Numbered from the stretch's first letter, positions 17,441-26,389 are shown. The stretch is DNA of 64,000 nt from Pleionea mediterranea (GCF_003148745.1 NZ_QGGU01000014.1:16735-80734), one strand, 5' to 3'. The notes: a model not told the origin generated them from the sequence alone. Numbers and translations are program-made.

Positions 17441-17763
17441 GTCATATTATTGTTTCAACGTCGGACGAATTACCGGGTTACACGGTTGAGAAAACCTTGG
17501 GTTTGGTGCGGGGCAATACCATAAGGGCCCGACATATTGGCCGAGATATTTTGGCCGGCTTGCGCGGAATAGTGGGTGGTGAAGTTCATGAGTACACCAA
17601 GTTATTGGCAGAAAGTCGCGAGCAGGCGTTAGACAGAATGATTGAAGAAGCGCGCAGCATGGGTGCCGATGCAATCGTCGGATTGCGCTTTTCTACCAGC
17701 TTAATGGCTCAGGGCGCTGCCGAGTTATTGGCCTATGGCACCGCGGTTAAGTTAGCGAAATAA
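17437..17763 (+). CDS. YbjQ/UPF0145 family protein
   Basis: This 108-residue protein of the YbjQ family (DUF74, pentameric fold) shows the conserved pattern GYTVEKTLGLVRGNTIRA, then DILAGLRGIVGGE and MIEEARSMGADAIVGLRF. The biochemical role of the family is not settled. Its position as third gene of the sigma/anti-sigma operon suggests a link with envelope or metal stress, but that is only an inference. Confidence 0.9.
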   Translation: MSHIIVSTSDELPGYTVEKTLGLVRGNTIRARHIGRDILAGLRGIVGGEVHEYTKLLAESREQALDRMIEEARSMGADAIVGLRFSTSLMAQGAAELLAYGTAVKLAK

Positions 17764-17783
17764 AGCTGTAAGGACTACAGTCA

Positions 17784-17815
17784 ATATTCTTTCCGTTCAA
17801 TAGCGGAAAGAATAT
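17784..17815 (+). terminator. Hairpin after the sigma operon
   Basis: A perfect 12-base inverted repeat, ATATTCTTTCCG at 17784-17795 and CGGAAAGAATAT at 17804-17815, with an eight-base loop follows the YbjQ gene. There is no long T run behind it, so termination may be partial. Confidence 0.55.
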
Positions 17816-17845
17816 ATTGTTAACTTTGCAAGAGGATTTTAGCAA

Positions 17846-18505
17846 GTGGCTTTTAGTGAAAATGGATTTGAAATTGTAGAAAACATTCTTTCGATGGATG
17901 ACATTGAAACGATTAAACGTGAACTAACCACTTTAGAGCTTAAAGGCGGTGGAATTCGTAATGCTGAGAAAAAGCTGATATCCGTCGCAACTTTAGTAAA
18001 AAGCCATTGGCTATTAGATCTAGCGTCTGATTATCTGAATGGAAAAGCCAAGTTTGTCCGCTCCATAGTTTTTATCAAATCTATTTCTAATAACTGGCTT
18101 GTCAGTTGGCATCAGGATAAAACAGTTTCAGTCTCTAAGAATATTAATAGATTAGGTTGGAGCAACTGGACTGAGAAAGATGGCGTTTTGAATGTACAGC
18201 CTCCTATTGAAGTATTAGAGAATATGATAACTTTTCGAATTCATCTAGACGAAGCAACGGAAGAAAACGGCTGTCTAAAAGTGATTCCAAATAGTCATAA
18301 AGAAGGGGTTTTGTCGCAACAATCAATTACTCACTATACAGAGCATCATAAAAGTATTCACTGTAAGGCACCTGCTGGCTCTGCTTTAGTTATGCGTCCG
18401 CATGTTTTACATGCATCAAACAAATCAACATCGACACAGCCCAGAAGGGTGCTACACATAGAATTTAGCTGTTATCAACTGCCTGATGGTGTGAAGTGGG
18501 CGTAG
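17846..18505 (+). CDS. Phytanoyl-CoA dioxygenase (PhyH) family oxygenase
   Basis: This 219-residue Fe(II)/2-oxoglutarate oxygenase of the PhyH type carries metal residues H89 and D91 in SWHQDKT and a distal histidine at 186 or 189 in RPHVLHASNKS. An arginine at 200/201 (QPRRVLHIEF) would bind 2-oxoglutarate. The start is GTG 17846 after AAGAGGATTTTAGCAA. It stands alone behind the sigma operon. Substrates of bacterial PhyH proteins range widely and cannot be named here. Confidence 0.8.
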   Translation: MAFSENGFEIVENILSMDDIETIKRELTTLELKGGGIRNAEKKLISVATLVKSHWLLDLASDYLNGKAKFVRSIVFIKSISNNWLVSWHQDKTVSVSKNINRLGWSNWTEKDGVLNVQPPIEVLENMITFRIHLDEATEENGCLKVIPNSHKEGVLSQQSITHYTEHHKSIHCKAPAGSALVMRPHVLHASNKSTSTQPRRVLHIEFSCYQLPDGVKWA

Positions 18506-18582
18506 AAAATGTTAAGTTACTTTAATAGTAAAGACAGGATAGTTAACAAGACAGAGTGCTTGTATAAAAATAGGAGAAGGTT

Positions 18583-19092
18583 TTGAAGTCAATTCATTAT
18601 TTAGGGTTAATTGTTCGACTTTTTGCAATAGCTTTATTTGCTTTTGGTGTTAAAAACGCAACATTTTTTCTTGAAACTTTATTTTATTATTCTGAAGATG
18701 CCGTGAGGTCGACAACACTTTTTATGGCATTATCGGCATTGGCGCCCTTGATTATTTCTGTAGTACTTTGGTTTTTCCCAATGACAGCAGCCAGCAAAAT
18801 TATGACTGATAAAGAAGCGTCGGTAGAGGTGTTATCTTCTGTACAGCTGTTATCTATTATAATCGTTGGAATTGGTTTTTATACGCTTTACTATGCATTA
18901 GTTGATGCTGTGTTTTGGTTGTCTTTTAAAAATATGGCTTCAAATGGAATGGCATCAACAATAAATGGGTTTGATAGCAGCCCCCAAGATAAAGCAAATA
19001 TGATCGCAACTGCTGTGGCTTTCCTGCTTTCCCTTATACTGATATTTAAAAGTAAGACTATTGCCACATTCATTTCCCGAACGGTGAGATGA
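18583..19092 (+). CDS. Hypothetical four-helix membrane protein
   Basis: This 169-residue protein has four hydrophobic segments (about 8-30, 45-65, 85-110, 143-160). The start is TTG 18583, with AGGAGAAGG directly before it, which supports translation. I recognise no family. Confidence 0.6.
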   Translation: MKSIHYLGLIVRLFAIALFAFGVKNATFFLETLFYYSEDAVRSTTLFMALSALAPLIISVVLWFFPMTAASKIMTDKEASVEVLSSVQLLSIIIVGIGFYTLYYALVDAVFWLSFKNMASNGMASTINGFDSSPQDKANMIATAVAFLLSLILIFKSKTIATFISRTVR

Positions 19093-19751
19093 TGAAGTCT
19101 TTATTAAACTGAGTATTGAGGGATAATTCCTTTCTCTGGCCACTTGCTGGATAGTTTTCTTTTATTAGAGTCCATAAAGGTACTATCAAATTTTAGCTAT
19201 AGATTTTTGCAGTAACTGAGCAGATTAAGAACTAGTTCAGAAACAGAAGTAAACCTGACTTAGGATATAAGTTAGTCATAATAGGTACTGCAATAAAGCC
19301 ATTACAAAAGCCTTACCTTTCTTGATAAAGGAGTGCTAAGTACTTTTGTTGCCATTAAAATGTCTATGAAATTAGCCGCAGGTAATGATTTTTACGTTGC
19401 TTGGGCTTAATTTAACCTTCAAAAATCAAAGTTTTTTCTATAATTTAACGACTTTTCGCCGCTGATTATCCCAGTTTGGGCTGGTTTTGGGTATAATTGC
19501 CGGCTATCGAAACAATGAATTTACAAAAAGCGAGTCGATTGGGCGATCGTCTCGCTTTTTATGCCTTTGGTAAAGGGCTTTAACCGTGGTGCTCGGGTCA
19601 AGGGGTTAACTTGGCTCGAATCCATCCATGATTCATTCAATATCATCCGCGCCAAAACGTATTTCCATTTGGCGTGTTGATGAGAAACATCAATTGACAT
19701 TCTCTTGGCCCAATCAGTAAGTCGGGGCTTTTAATCACCAGGAGTACAGAA
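19093..19751 (+). other. Long leader region ahead of purE
   Basis: No protein gene is supported in these 659 bases. Features are a TATAAT hexamer at 19492-19497, a terminator-like hairpin at 19525-19560 (listed separately), and a small TTGATG/CATCAA hairpin near 19676-19692. The layout hints at a leader transcript, or a short untranslated RNA, upstream of purEK. Confidence 0.4.
19525..19560 (+). terminator. Terminator-like hairpin in the purE leader
   Basis: AAAAAGCGAG at 19525-19534 pairs perfectly with CTCGCTTTTT at 19551-19560, and CGAT/ATCG inside can extend the stem. The T run matches an intrinsic terminator. No gene ends nearby (the previous one ends at 19092), and a TATAAT lies only about 30 bases upstream. 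It may therefore end a short leader RNA or act as an attenuator of purEK. Confidence 0.6.
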
Positions 19752-20234
19752 ATGAAGCAAGTAGAAGTAGGCATAATAATGGGGTCACAGTCAGATTGGC
19801 CAACGATGCAACGGGCTACCGAAGTGTTGGATGCGCTGGGTATCGCTTATGAGTCCAAAGTGGTTTCTGCACACAGAACACCAGACCGGCTGGTTGCTTA
19901 TGCTAAAGGTGCTTCTGAACGTGGTTTAAAAGTGATTATAGCTGGCGCTGGTGGTGCTGCGCATTTGCCGGGGATGGCTGCGTCCATGACCGAGTTGCCG
20001 GTGATAGCCGTACCTGTACAAAGCAAGGCGTTAAAAGGTATGGACAGTTTGTTATCTATAGTGCAAATGCCGAAAGGTGTCGCGGTTGCCACACAAGCAA
20101 TTGGTGAGTCAGGCGCTTTTAATGCCGGACTGATGGCTTCTCAAATTATTGCACTGTCAAACAATGACGTGAAACAACGTCTGATCGAGTGGCGCAGCAA
20201 TCAAACCGACTCAGTATCTGAGGAGGTTGAGTAA
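19752..20234 (+). CDS. purE: N5-carboxyaminoimidazole ribonucleotide mutase
   Basis: This 160-residue class I PurE converts N5-CAIR to CAIR in purine synthesis. The [12 protein letters not shown] start (residues 11-22), the SAHRTPDR motif (about 40-47, with the catalytic histidine) and the [12 protein letters not shown] loop (about 65-76) are all present. The gene has a good ribosome binding site (AGGAG) and shares one base with purK (TAATG). Confidence 0.97.
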   Translation: MKQVEVGIIMGSQSDWPTMQRATEVLDALGIAYESKVVSAHRTPDRLVAYAKGASERGLKVIIAGAGGAAHLPGMAASMTELPVIAVPVQSKALKGMDSLLSIVQMPKGVAVATQAIGESGAFNAGLMASQIIALSNNDVKQRLIEWRSNQTDSVSEEVE

Positions 20235-21337
20235 TGCATATCGGGATCTACGGTACTGGCCAGTTAGCCCGGATGATGGCGCACGATGGAAAAAAGCTTG
20301 GCGCAACCTTCAGCTTTATTGCTGAGCCGAACGATGATGTGTCTGCCATTAAAGGCCTGGGTGAACAGGTTATGTTTTCGGGGAGTGAGTCTGCCGAAGC
20401 GATCTTTAAAGCGCTGGGCGAGCCTGAAGTAATCACCGTAGAAAAAGAAGCGGTGGATGTGCCGTTGCTGCGCGATCTGCAAAAGCTTTGCCGGGTGTCC
20501 CCCAATCCTGACGTGCTTGAAATTACCCAGCACCGTTTAAGAGAAAAAAACTTTCTTAATAAAATTGGCATTCCTACTGCCGGTTACGCTGAAGCAAACA
20601 GCGCAAGTGATGTAACAAAAGCAATTGAAGCGTTAGGGATCCCGGTTGCCGTAAAATCCATTGAGCAAGGTTACGATGGTAAAAACCAGTGGCATTTAAA
20701 AACCGAAGCCGATGTTGAAAAGTTTTTAGAAACCTACAACAGCAGCCCGTTAATTATCGAGCAATGGGTGCCGTTTGAAGCCGAAGTGTCTTTAATTGCA
20801 GCGCGTTCCTTGGCCGGTGATATTGCCTTTTATGCAATGGCGTACAATGAACATCGTGGCGGCATTCTTATTAGCTCAATTGTTCCTGCGAAAAACTACC
20901 AAGAAAAGTTTACCAAGCGTGCGCAAGAATATTTGAGAAAAATACTGACTGAATCGGACTACGTTGGCGTTCTCTCAATGGAATGTTTTGTGAAAGGCGA
21001 TGAGTTATTGGTTAATGAGTTAGCACCAAGAGTTCACAATAGCGGTCATTGGTCACAGGCGGGCACCGCTTGCAGTCAGTTTGAAAACGCCATTCGTGCG
21101 GTTATGGGTATTGAGTTAGGCAATACAGAATTAAACGGGCCTACCGCCATGCTTAATTTGCTGGGAAAGGAAGTGGCTCAGTCTGACATTACTATTCCAA
21201 ACGCTCAGTTGCACTGGTACGACAAACAATGCAAACCCAAGCGAAAAGTTGGTCACATTAATTTTCAGCACGAGGATTATGCCGAGTTGGAAAAAAATCT
21301 GGCAGCGCTTGAAAAGCAGGTTTATCAGGACAATTAA
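20234..21337 (+). CDS. purK: N5-carboxyaminoimidazole ribonucleotide synthase
   Basis: This 367-residue ATP-grasp enzyme makes N5-CAIR from AIR, bicarbonate and ATP, the step before PurE. The family start is GIYGTGQLARMMA, and the ATP-grasp core shows PVAVKSIEQGYDGKNQW and the metal-binding NELAPRVHNSGHWS near residue 258. It is translationally coupled to purE. Confidence 0.97.
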   Translation: MHIGIYGTGQLARMMAHDGKKLGATFSFIAEPNDDVSAIKGLGEQVMFSGSESAEAIFKALGEPEVITVEKEAVDVPLLRDLQKLCRVSPNPDVLEITQHRLREKNFLNKIGIPTAGYAEANSASDVTKAIEALGIPVAVKSIEQGYDGKNQWHLKTEADVEKFLETYNSSPLIIEQWVPFEAEVSLIAARSLAGDIAFYAMAYNEHRGGILISSIVPAKNYQEKFTKRAQEYLRKILTESDYVGVLSMECFVKGDELLVNELAPRVHNSGHWSQAGTACSQFENAIRAVMGIELGNTELNGPTAMLNLLGKEVAQSDITIPNAQLHWYDKQCKPKRKVGHINFQHEDYAELEKNLAALEKQVYQDN

Positions 21338-21455
21338 TATTTAGTGATGTTGAATCTGATTCTTTAGACAGCCTTTCTATTAGTTAGATAAAAAGGCTTA
21401 TTCGATATCTGTTGAAAAATATTTTTTGCCTATTGGGACTTTAAATACAGGCTTG

Positions 21456-21491
21456 ATACTTCTACGTACGATTTGACGTACGTAAAAGTAT
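21456..21491. promoter_or_regulatory. Long operator dyad of the yefM-yoeB pair
   Basis: A 36-base near-perfect palindrome pairs ATACTT-C-TACGTACG with CGTACGTA-A-AAGTAT around a six-base spacer, 14 of 15 positions matching. It lies 42 bases upstream of the yefM start and overlaps the likely promoter. YefM-YoeB complexes are known to repress their own promoters at palindromes, so this is the probable operator. Confidence 0.75.
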
Positions 21492-21532
21492 GGCATAAAC
21501 TGTTTGTAAATTGAGCAGTTCAGAGGTGTTAT

Positions 21533-21775
21533 ATGAGCGGCATTACAGCAACAGAGGCTCGAAGCAATCTTTATCGGTTGATAGATGAAACCGCAGAGTC
21601 CCATAAACCAATAATCATTAGTGGTAAGCGAAATAAGGCGGTTTTACTCTCTGAAGAAGATTGGACTGCCATTCAGGAAACCTTGTTTTTACTGTCTGTA
21701 CCAGGTATGCGAGAGTCAATTCGTGACGGAATGGAGACTTCCATTGACGATTGCGACGAGGAGCTCGACTGGTGA
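21533..21775 (+). CDS. yefM: Antitoxin of the Phd/YefM family
   Basis: This 80-residue protein has the YefM N-terminal DNA-binding fold (ITATEARSNLYRLIDET, then HKPIIISGKRNKAVLLSEEDWTAIQETL) and an acidic C-terminal tail that would wrap the toxin. It is followed with a four-base overlap by a YoeB-type toxin gene. Confidence 0.92.
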   Translation: MSGITATEARSNLYRLIDETAESHKPIIISGKRNKAVLLSEEDWTAIQETLFLLSVPGMRESIRDGMETSIDDCDEELDW

Positions 21776-22035
21776 CATGGAAATTGGTTTATACCAGGCA
21801 AGCTCAAAAAGATGCCAGAAAGCTTGCCTCTAGTGGACTAAAATCAAAAGCACAAAAACTGCTATCTATAATTTCAGAAGATCCCTTCCAAAAGCCCCCT
21901 CCATTTGAGAAACTCATTGGCGATCTTGCTGGTGCTTACTCTCGACGAATTAATATTCAGCATCGTTTAGTTTATCAAGTACTTGAAGAACAGCGTGTCG
22001 TGAAAGTTCTCAGGCTTTGGAGTCATTACGAGTAA
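21772..22035 (+). CDS. yoeB: Toxin of the YoeB family
   Basis: This 87-residue endoribonuclease toxin of the YoeB/Txe family cuts mRNA in the ribosomal A site. The start is GTG 21772, which overlaps the antitoxin stop (GTGA) and has GAGGAG at 21758-21763. Conserved parts are WKLVYTRQAQKDARKL, the central PFEKLIGDLAGAYSRRI, the basic QHRLVYQV and the C-terminal RLWSHYE holding the catalytic His-Tyr pair. It appears intact. Confidence 0.92.
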   Translation: MTWKLVYTRQAQKDARKLASSGLKSKAQKLLSIISEDPFQKPPPFEKLIGDLAGAYSRRINIQHRLVYQVLEEQRVVKVLRLWSHYE

Positions 22036-22048
22036 CAGGTTTGAATTG

Positions 22049-22570
22049 ATGACCAAAAAACGATCCGCAACTCTCTCCGATGCCAGGCAATTATCTGAGC
22101 TGGCGGAGCAAACCTTTCGAGACGCCTTTACTGAAGCCAATAACGCAGAGGATATGGCGATGCATTGTGCATCGACCTATGGCGAGTCGATTCAAACCGC
22201 GGAGCTATCCGATCCCAATTACGATACCATTGTGGTTGAAGATGATGGTCAATTGGTGGCTTACGCGCAGCTCCGGCAGGGGCATTATCCTGAATGCGTA
22301 ACAGCGATTTCACCCGGTGAAATTCAGCGTCTTTATGTGGACAAACAATGGCATGGAAAAGGATTAGCGCAAGCATTAATGACTGAGTGTTTAAGTCGGC
22401 TGCGCGAAAAAAATAATGATGTAGTGTGGCTTGGTGTATGGGAGCATAACCCAAGAGCCATCGCTTTCTATAAAAAATTAGATTTTCAACCGGTTGGTAA
22501 GCATGTCTTTAAATTAGGCAATGATCCTCAAACCGACATTATCATGATGCGCAGGATTAAAGCTGAATAA
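22049..22570 (+). CDS. GNAT-family N-acetyltransferase
   Basis: This GNAT enzyme of 173 residues has the strand and loop EIQRLYVDKQWHGKGLAQALMTECL around residues 93-115 and WLGVWEHNPRAIAFYKKLDFQPVG near 130-153, a clear acetyl-CoA site and YKK-F end. A TTG at 22046 is possible, but ATG 22049 is preferred. The substrate is unknown. Confidence 0.85.
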   Translation: MTKKRSATLSDARQLSELAEQTFRDAFTEANNAEDMAMHCASTYGESIQTAELSDPNYDTIVVEDDGQLVAYAQLRQGHYPECVTAISPGEIQRLYVDKQWHGKGLAQALMTECLSRLREKNNDVVWLGVWEHNPRAIAFYKKLDFQPVGKHVFKLGNDPQTDIIMMRRIKAE

Positions 22571-22589
22571 ACAATTAGAAGATAAGTAA

Positions 22590-23015
22590 ATGGACTACTC
22601 AAATTATAAGTACAACGAGCTCTTAGAAGCATTAAGCTCTATAGATAAAGAGCTTTACCCTGAAAATTATAAGAAGTTAAAGGCTGCAATAGATAACTAC
22701 TGTCCTGACAGATTTCGAAAAGAAGAGTTTCTTAAAAATATTGCTAGTATCTCTGTTGAAAAGCTGGAAGAAATTTATAAAAACACTGACGATTCTTCTG
22801 TTAAAGCTCTCTGCAAAAGTTACATTACTAAAAAAAAGAAAAATAAAATTTGGCGTAAGTATGCTATTCCATGGGTCCTTTTTAGCGTATCAATTGTTCC
22901 TAGACTTGATGTTGAAAAATATTATTCAATTATTTTAATTCTTGCTGTGTCAGGGATTTGCGCCGCTTTAGTAATGAAGGAAATAAACAGGTTAACTAAA
23001 AATAGTAATCAATAA
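22590..23015 (+). CDS. Hypothetical protein with C-terminal membrane helices
   Basis: I do not recognise this 141-residue protein. About 85 charged, helical residues are followed by two hydrophobic segments (about 90-103 and 109-128). It is AT-rich and has an AAAAAAAGAAAAATAAAA tract at its centre. It lies 19 bases after the GNAT gene. Confidence 0.55.
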   Translation: MDYSNYKYNELLEALSSIDKELYPENYKKLKAAIDNYCPDRFRKEEFLKNIASISVEKLEEIYKNTDDSSVKALCKSYITKKKKNKIWRKYAIPWVLFSVSIVPRLDVEKYYSIILILAVSGICAALVMKEINRLTKNSNQ

Positions 23016-23057
23016 GTGTTAGTAGCTCCTTTGGTTCTGTATCTACACTTTGTATGA

Positions 23058-23912
23058 TTAAATATTTGATATTACTTGATTAATCGAATCCATAATCGCT
23101 TTCCAGGGTTGGTTTTTCGGTTGTGAGACGTGGGTACATAAGTAAATGTCTCGTCGCATCACTGGCGCATCTTCAACCTGAAATAACCTCGAAGAACACG
23201 CATCAACCAATCGGCTGGGCAAAAAGGCAAAGCCGCCTATGGTTGATAAGTAACTCATCGCCATATTCCAGTCACTGGCGTGAAAGCGCGGTGAGCGTAT
23301 CTGCGGTAAATACTTTGCGTGCAACGCAGAAAAACTCTGTCCGGCATCCACCAGCACATAATCCTGTTCATTTAAATCGCTCACTTGTTTGTTCTGCTCA
23401 GAGCTGTACAGCTGTAAGTCGAGGGTTAGGACTTTTTTAGCCGAAATCTCGTCAACCTTGGGTGCATCAAAGGTAAAGCCGATATCCAGTGTTCGTTCTT
23501 GTAAGCGGCGTAGGGTTGTGGCGGCGTCGAGAGATTCGGTGCGGACCACTATATCGTTATTCGATTGTTGCAAACTCACCGGTAATGACGACAGGCAAGC
23601 CTGCCAGATAGGCTGAGAGGCACCAAGTGTCAGTTGTGCCGAAATGCCCGGACGAGAGACATCTTGCAAGGCTGTTGACCAGGTTGCCAGCATTTGCTCG
23701 GCATGAGGGATCAGCCGTTCACCCTGTGGCGTGAGCTGTAAGTTATTGCGGAATCGTTGAAACAGCGGAACGCCTAAAATATCTTCCAGTTGCCGAATAC
23801 GAGCACTCACCGCAGACTGCGTTAAATAAAGGTTCTCAGCGGTTTTACCAAAGTGCCGGGTATGGGTTAGCGACAGAAAGGTTCTGAGTAAACTGATGTC
23901 GAGGTTATGCAA
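23058..23912 (-). CDS. hdfR: LysR-type regulator, HdfR-like
   Basis: This 284-residue LysR regulator has the N-terminal segment TRHFGKTAENLYLTQSAVSA followed by RIRQLEDILGVPLFQRFRNN, very close to E. coli HdfR, and a weakly conserved effector domain. The start is TTG 23912. In enterobacteria hdfR and maoP sit side by side in divergent orientation. Here the same arrangement is kept with one extra gene between them, which supports the name. Confidence 0.85.
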   Translation of the reverse strand: MHNLDISLLRTFLSLTHTRHFGKTAENLYLTQSAVSARIRQLEDILGVPLFQRFRNNLQLTPQGERLIPHAEQMLATWSTALQDVSRPGISAQLTLGASQPIWQACLSSLPVSLQQSNNDIVVRTESLDAATTLRRLQERTLDIGFTFDAPKVDEISAKKVLTLDLQLYSSEQNKQVSDLNEQDYVLVDAGQSFSALHAKYLPQIRSPRFHASDWNMAMSYLSTIGGFAFLPSRLVDACSSRLFQVEDAPVMRRDIYLCTHVSQPKNQPWKAIMDSINQVISNI

Positions 23913-24005
23913 ATTTTTTTCTCGTTAAGAGTAAATTATTTCGTTTTATCTTAACTGATTATTCGGTCAGTATGCTATCGCATTTAACTTGAGGAGATGC
24001 ATTAG

Positions 24006-24365
24006 ATGAAGCGTTATCCATTATTGACGGCCAGTTTATTGACTGTTTTCACATTGTGTTCCGTGGCTAAGGCTGACGACGGTAGCCGCTTAAATGAAGG
24101 GTCTACCGATGTGACACAGGTTTGTCATAATTCAGGTGTAAAAACAGGGTTAGAAGGTGATGCCCTGGCGTTTTTTGCCGATGTTTGCAGCGATGCATTG
24201 GACGGACTGACATTTGCCAGTGAAGATCCTTTGAGCGATGATGAAGCCGCCGACATTGAACAGAAGTGTGCCGAAGAAGCGCAGGACAGCAGCGACTTTG
24301 ATGCCAGTTTTGAACAATGTGTGTCGCGTGATCTAATCGATGCGTTGAAACAAAAAAGTCAGTAA
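24006..24365 (+). CDS. Small secreted acidic protein with four cysteines
   Basis: This 119-residue protein has a clear signal peptide (MKRYPLLTASLLTVFTLCSV, then AKA-DD). The mature part is acidic and holds four cysteines spaced for two disulfides (VCHNSG, DVCSDA, QKCAEE, EQCVSR). No family is recognised. It is placed between hdfR and maoP, divergent from the former and co-directional with the latter. Confidence 0.65.
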   Translation: MKRYPLLTASLLTVFTLCSVAKADDGSRLNEGSTDVTQVCHNSGVKTGLEGDALAFFADVCSDALDGLTFASEDPLSDDEAADIEQKCAEEAQDSSDFDASFEQCVSRDLIDALKQKSQ

Positions 24366-24410
24366 TCAGTTGTATCTGTTAAACCAGAAACCAAACCGGA
24401 GAAACAAATA

Positions 24411-24770
24411 ATGATGCAATCACGAGATTATTATTTAAGCCGTCGTTTTTTTGATGACAAGCATTACCCATACGGGTTTTCCCGTTCTGGCGACTTTACC
24501 TTGTCCGAGGTGCAAGCGTTAGAAAAGCACGGTGTACTGTTTCAAGCGTTAATGGAAGCTAAGGTATTGGACACCAATGAAGAGGATAAACTTTTCATTA
24601 AGGTGATGAAAGGCAAAAAGCAGCCACAAACATTGGCGCAAAAAGCCTGGTTAAAATACCTGAAGTGTAGCAAGCGTGCACCGGTTTGGTTAACGACTCG
24701 AAAACTTGGTGCGAGTAATGATCAGTTATACAGCGTTGATGATGATTTCGATTTAGAAGATGCTATTTAG
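24411..24770 (+). CDS. maoP: Macrodomain Ori protein MaoP (DUF413)
   Basis: This 119-residue protein matches MaoP/YifE (DUF413): RRFFDDKHYPYGFSRSGDFT and the following SEVQALEKHG, then EEDKLFIKVMKG and AQKAWLKYL. In E. coli MaoP acts with the maoS site near its own gene to organise the Ori macrodomain. A maoS site could be present here, but I cannot define it from sequence alone. Neighbourhood with hdfR is the ancestral one. Confidence 0.9.
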   Translation: MMQSRDYYLSRRFFDDKHYPYGFSRSGDFTLSEVQALEKHGVLFQALMEAKVLDTNEEDKLFIKVMKGKKQPQTLAQKAWLKYLKCSKRAPVWLTTRKLGASNDQLYSVDDDFDLEDAI

Positions 24771-24836
24771 CTTATCGATAAGTTAAACGACCGCCGCGTA
24801 TTTAAATCTACAGTGAATTTATGCGGCGGACTTTCT

Positions 24837-25304
24837 TTACGCTTTTTGTTTTTTATTGTCTTCACTAACCGAATCAGAAAGAACATACTCAAGCTCCGGA
24901 TCAATCAATAAGCGACCGGCCATGGCTTCACGGCCAAGCAACATTAAATATGTCATACCCGAACGATCCGTCAGTGTTAACTCTATGGTCCACTCATCGT
25001 CACCCAGTTTAATCAGAGTATCAATAACGTAACGATGCTCTTTGGTTGCATTGGAACTTTTAATGGTTCGTATGGCTTTTGCTTTCGCTTTGCGCCGAAC
25101 AATTTTTTCAACGTTGTGGTAATCGGGGTGAATATCAAAGCTTATCCAGAGCTCTTTGCCTTTTTTAAATTCCTGTAAGTTGTCCACATGCAAAGATGAT
25201 GTTTTGGCTCCACTGTCAACCCGCACATGCAGTTCTTTTATTTCCAGTTCTGGCAAGTCACACAGTTCAGTAATGCCTACGAGTTGTTTTTTACTTTTGG
25301 TCAT
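24837..25304 (-). CDS. rimB: RimB-like retropepsin-type protease
   Basis: This 155-residue protein of the family annotated as ATP-dependent zinc protease or RimB (retropepsin fold) has the active-site motif RVDSGAKTSSLHVDN at residues 28-42 and the second conserved block LTLTDRSGMTYLMLLGREAM. In Pseudomonas RimB acts with RimK on glutamylated ribosomal protein S6. It is the last gene of yajQ-rimK-desuccinylase-rimB. Confidence 0.8.
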   Translation of the reverse strand: MTKSKKQLVGITELCDLPELEIKELHVRVDSGAKTSSLHVDNLQEFKKGKELWISFDIHPDYHNVEKIVRRKAKAKAIRTIKSSNATKEHRYVIDTLIKLGDDEWTIELTLTDRSGMTYLMLLGREAMAGRLLIDPELEYVLSDSVSEDNKKQKA

Positions 25305-25337
25305 AAACGGTCACCTGTTATGTCACATTGCTGTCAA

Positions 25338-26384
25338 TCATTCCGGTTGATTGACGTTAACGCTATCACCATGGTGTTCATGGAATTGCTCAATGCTTTC
25401 AATAACGCTGTTGGATTGTTTGCTGCTGGATTGATTAAAATACGCGATATGATAAACCGCTTCGCCCTCATGGACTAATGGGATGTTTTGTTTACCAATG
25501 ATCACACCTTCGGCATTACTTTTTATAATATCGATAACTTCGCCATAAGGATCTTTTACTTTCGCTAAAATATCACCTTTGTGAACATAATCACCGAGCT
25601 TATGTTTGTGCGAAATAAAGCCACTGTCGGTAGCTCTTACCCAGCCACTTTCTCGGGCAATGTAGGGTTCAACGGGATCTTTTTTACTGCGGCGTTTGGT
25701 GACCATGCCCAGATGACGCATAACATTTAATATGCCGCGGTAGCCTACCCGTATGCTGAGCTCATCAAAGCGAAGTGCTTCCCCTGCTTCGTACAGCAAC
25801 ATACTGATACCCAGGTCATTGGCGCTTTCGCGCAATGAACCGTCGCGTAAATTAGAATTGATTAATACCGGAACACCAAACGCTTTTGCCATCGCCAGTG
25901 TTTTTTTATCATCTAGATTGGCTCGAATTTGTGGCAGGTTACTACGGTGAATTGCTCCTGTATGAAGATCAATACCATAGTCGCACTTTTTAACAATTTC
26001 ATTCATAAAAATATGCGCAATACGACTCGCCAGCGATCCCTTTTTGCTGCCGGGAAAACTTCGATTAAGATCACGACGATCGGGCAGGTATCGCTCATGG
26101 TTTAAAACGCCATAAGCATTCACCAATGGAACGGCAATTAAGGTGCCTTTAAGGCCACTGATATTTTTACTATTAATTAACCGACTTATTATTTCGATAC
26201 CGTTTAATTCATCGCCGTGAATTGCAGCACTAACAAATAAAGTTGGACCCGGCTTTTTACCGCGTTTGATAAAAACCGGCAAAAACATACTGGTATCAGT
26301 GTATAAACGCACAATAGGGATTTCCAACTTCTTGGTTTCCCCTGGCGCAATGCGAGTGCCGCCTATTTCAAAGTCATCCGCCAC
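25338..26384 (-). CDS. Succinylglutamate desuccinylase/aspartoacylase-family metalloenzyme
   Basis: This 348-residue M14-like zinc enzyme has its metal site in HGDELNGIE (residues about 54-62) and DLHTG near residue 140, and a C-terminal beta-rich domain (residues about 250-330). Members next to rimK are common. The enzyme might remove or trim glutamate added by RimK, but this is an inference from position. The gene is five bases after rimK. Confidence 0.8.
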   Translation of the reverse strand: MADDFEIGGTRIAPGETKKLEIPIVRLYTDTSMFLPVFIKRGKKPGPTLFVSAAIHGDELNGIEIISRLINSKNISGLKGTLIAVPLVNAYGVLNHERYLPDRRDLNRSFPGSKKGSLASRIAHIFMNEIVKKCDYGIDLHTGAIHRSNLPQIRANLDDKKTLAMAKAFGVPVLINSNLRDGSLRESANDLGISMLLYEAGEALRFDELSIRVGYRGILNVMRHLGMVTKRRSKKDPVEPYIARESGWVRATDSGFISHKHKLGDYVHKGDILAKVKDPYGEVIDIIKSNAEGVIIGKQNIPLVHEGEAVYHIAYFNQSSSKQSNSVIESIEQFHEHHGDSVNVNQPE

Positions 26385-26389
26385 AGTAA

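Noticed and set aside
19561..19640. Segment with GGCTCGAATCC resembling a tRNA T-arm
   Set aside because: No matching acceptor, D-arm or anticodon stem could be folded around it.
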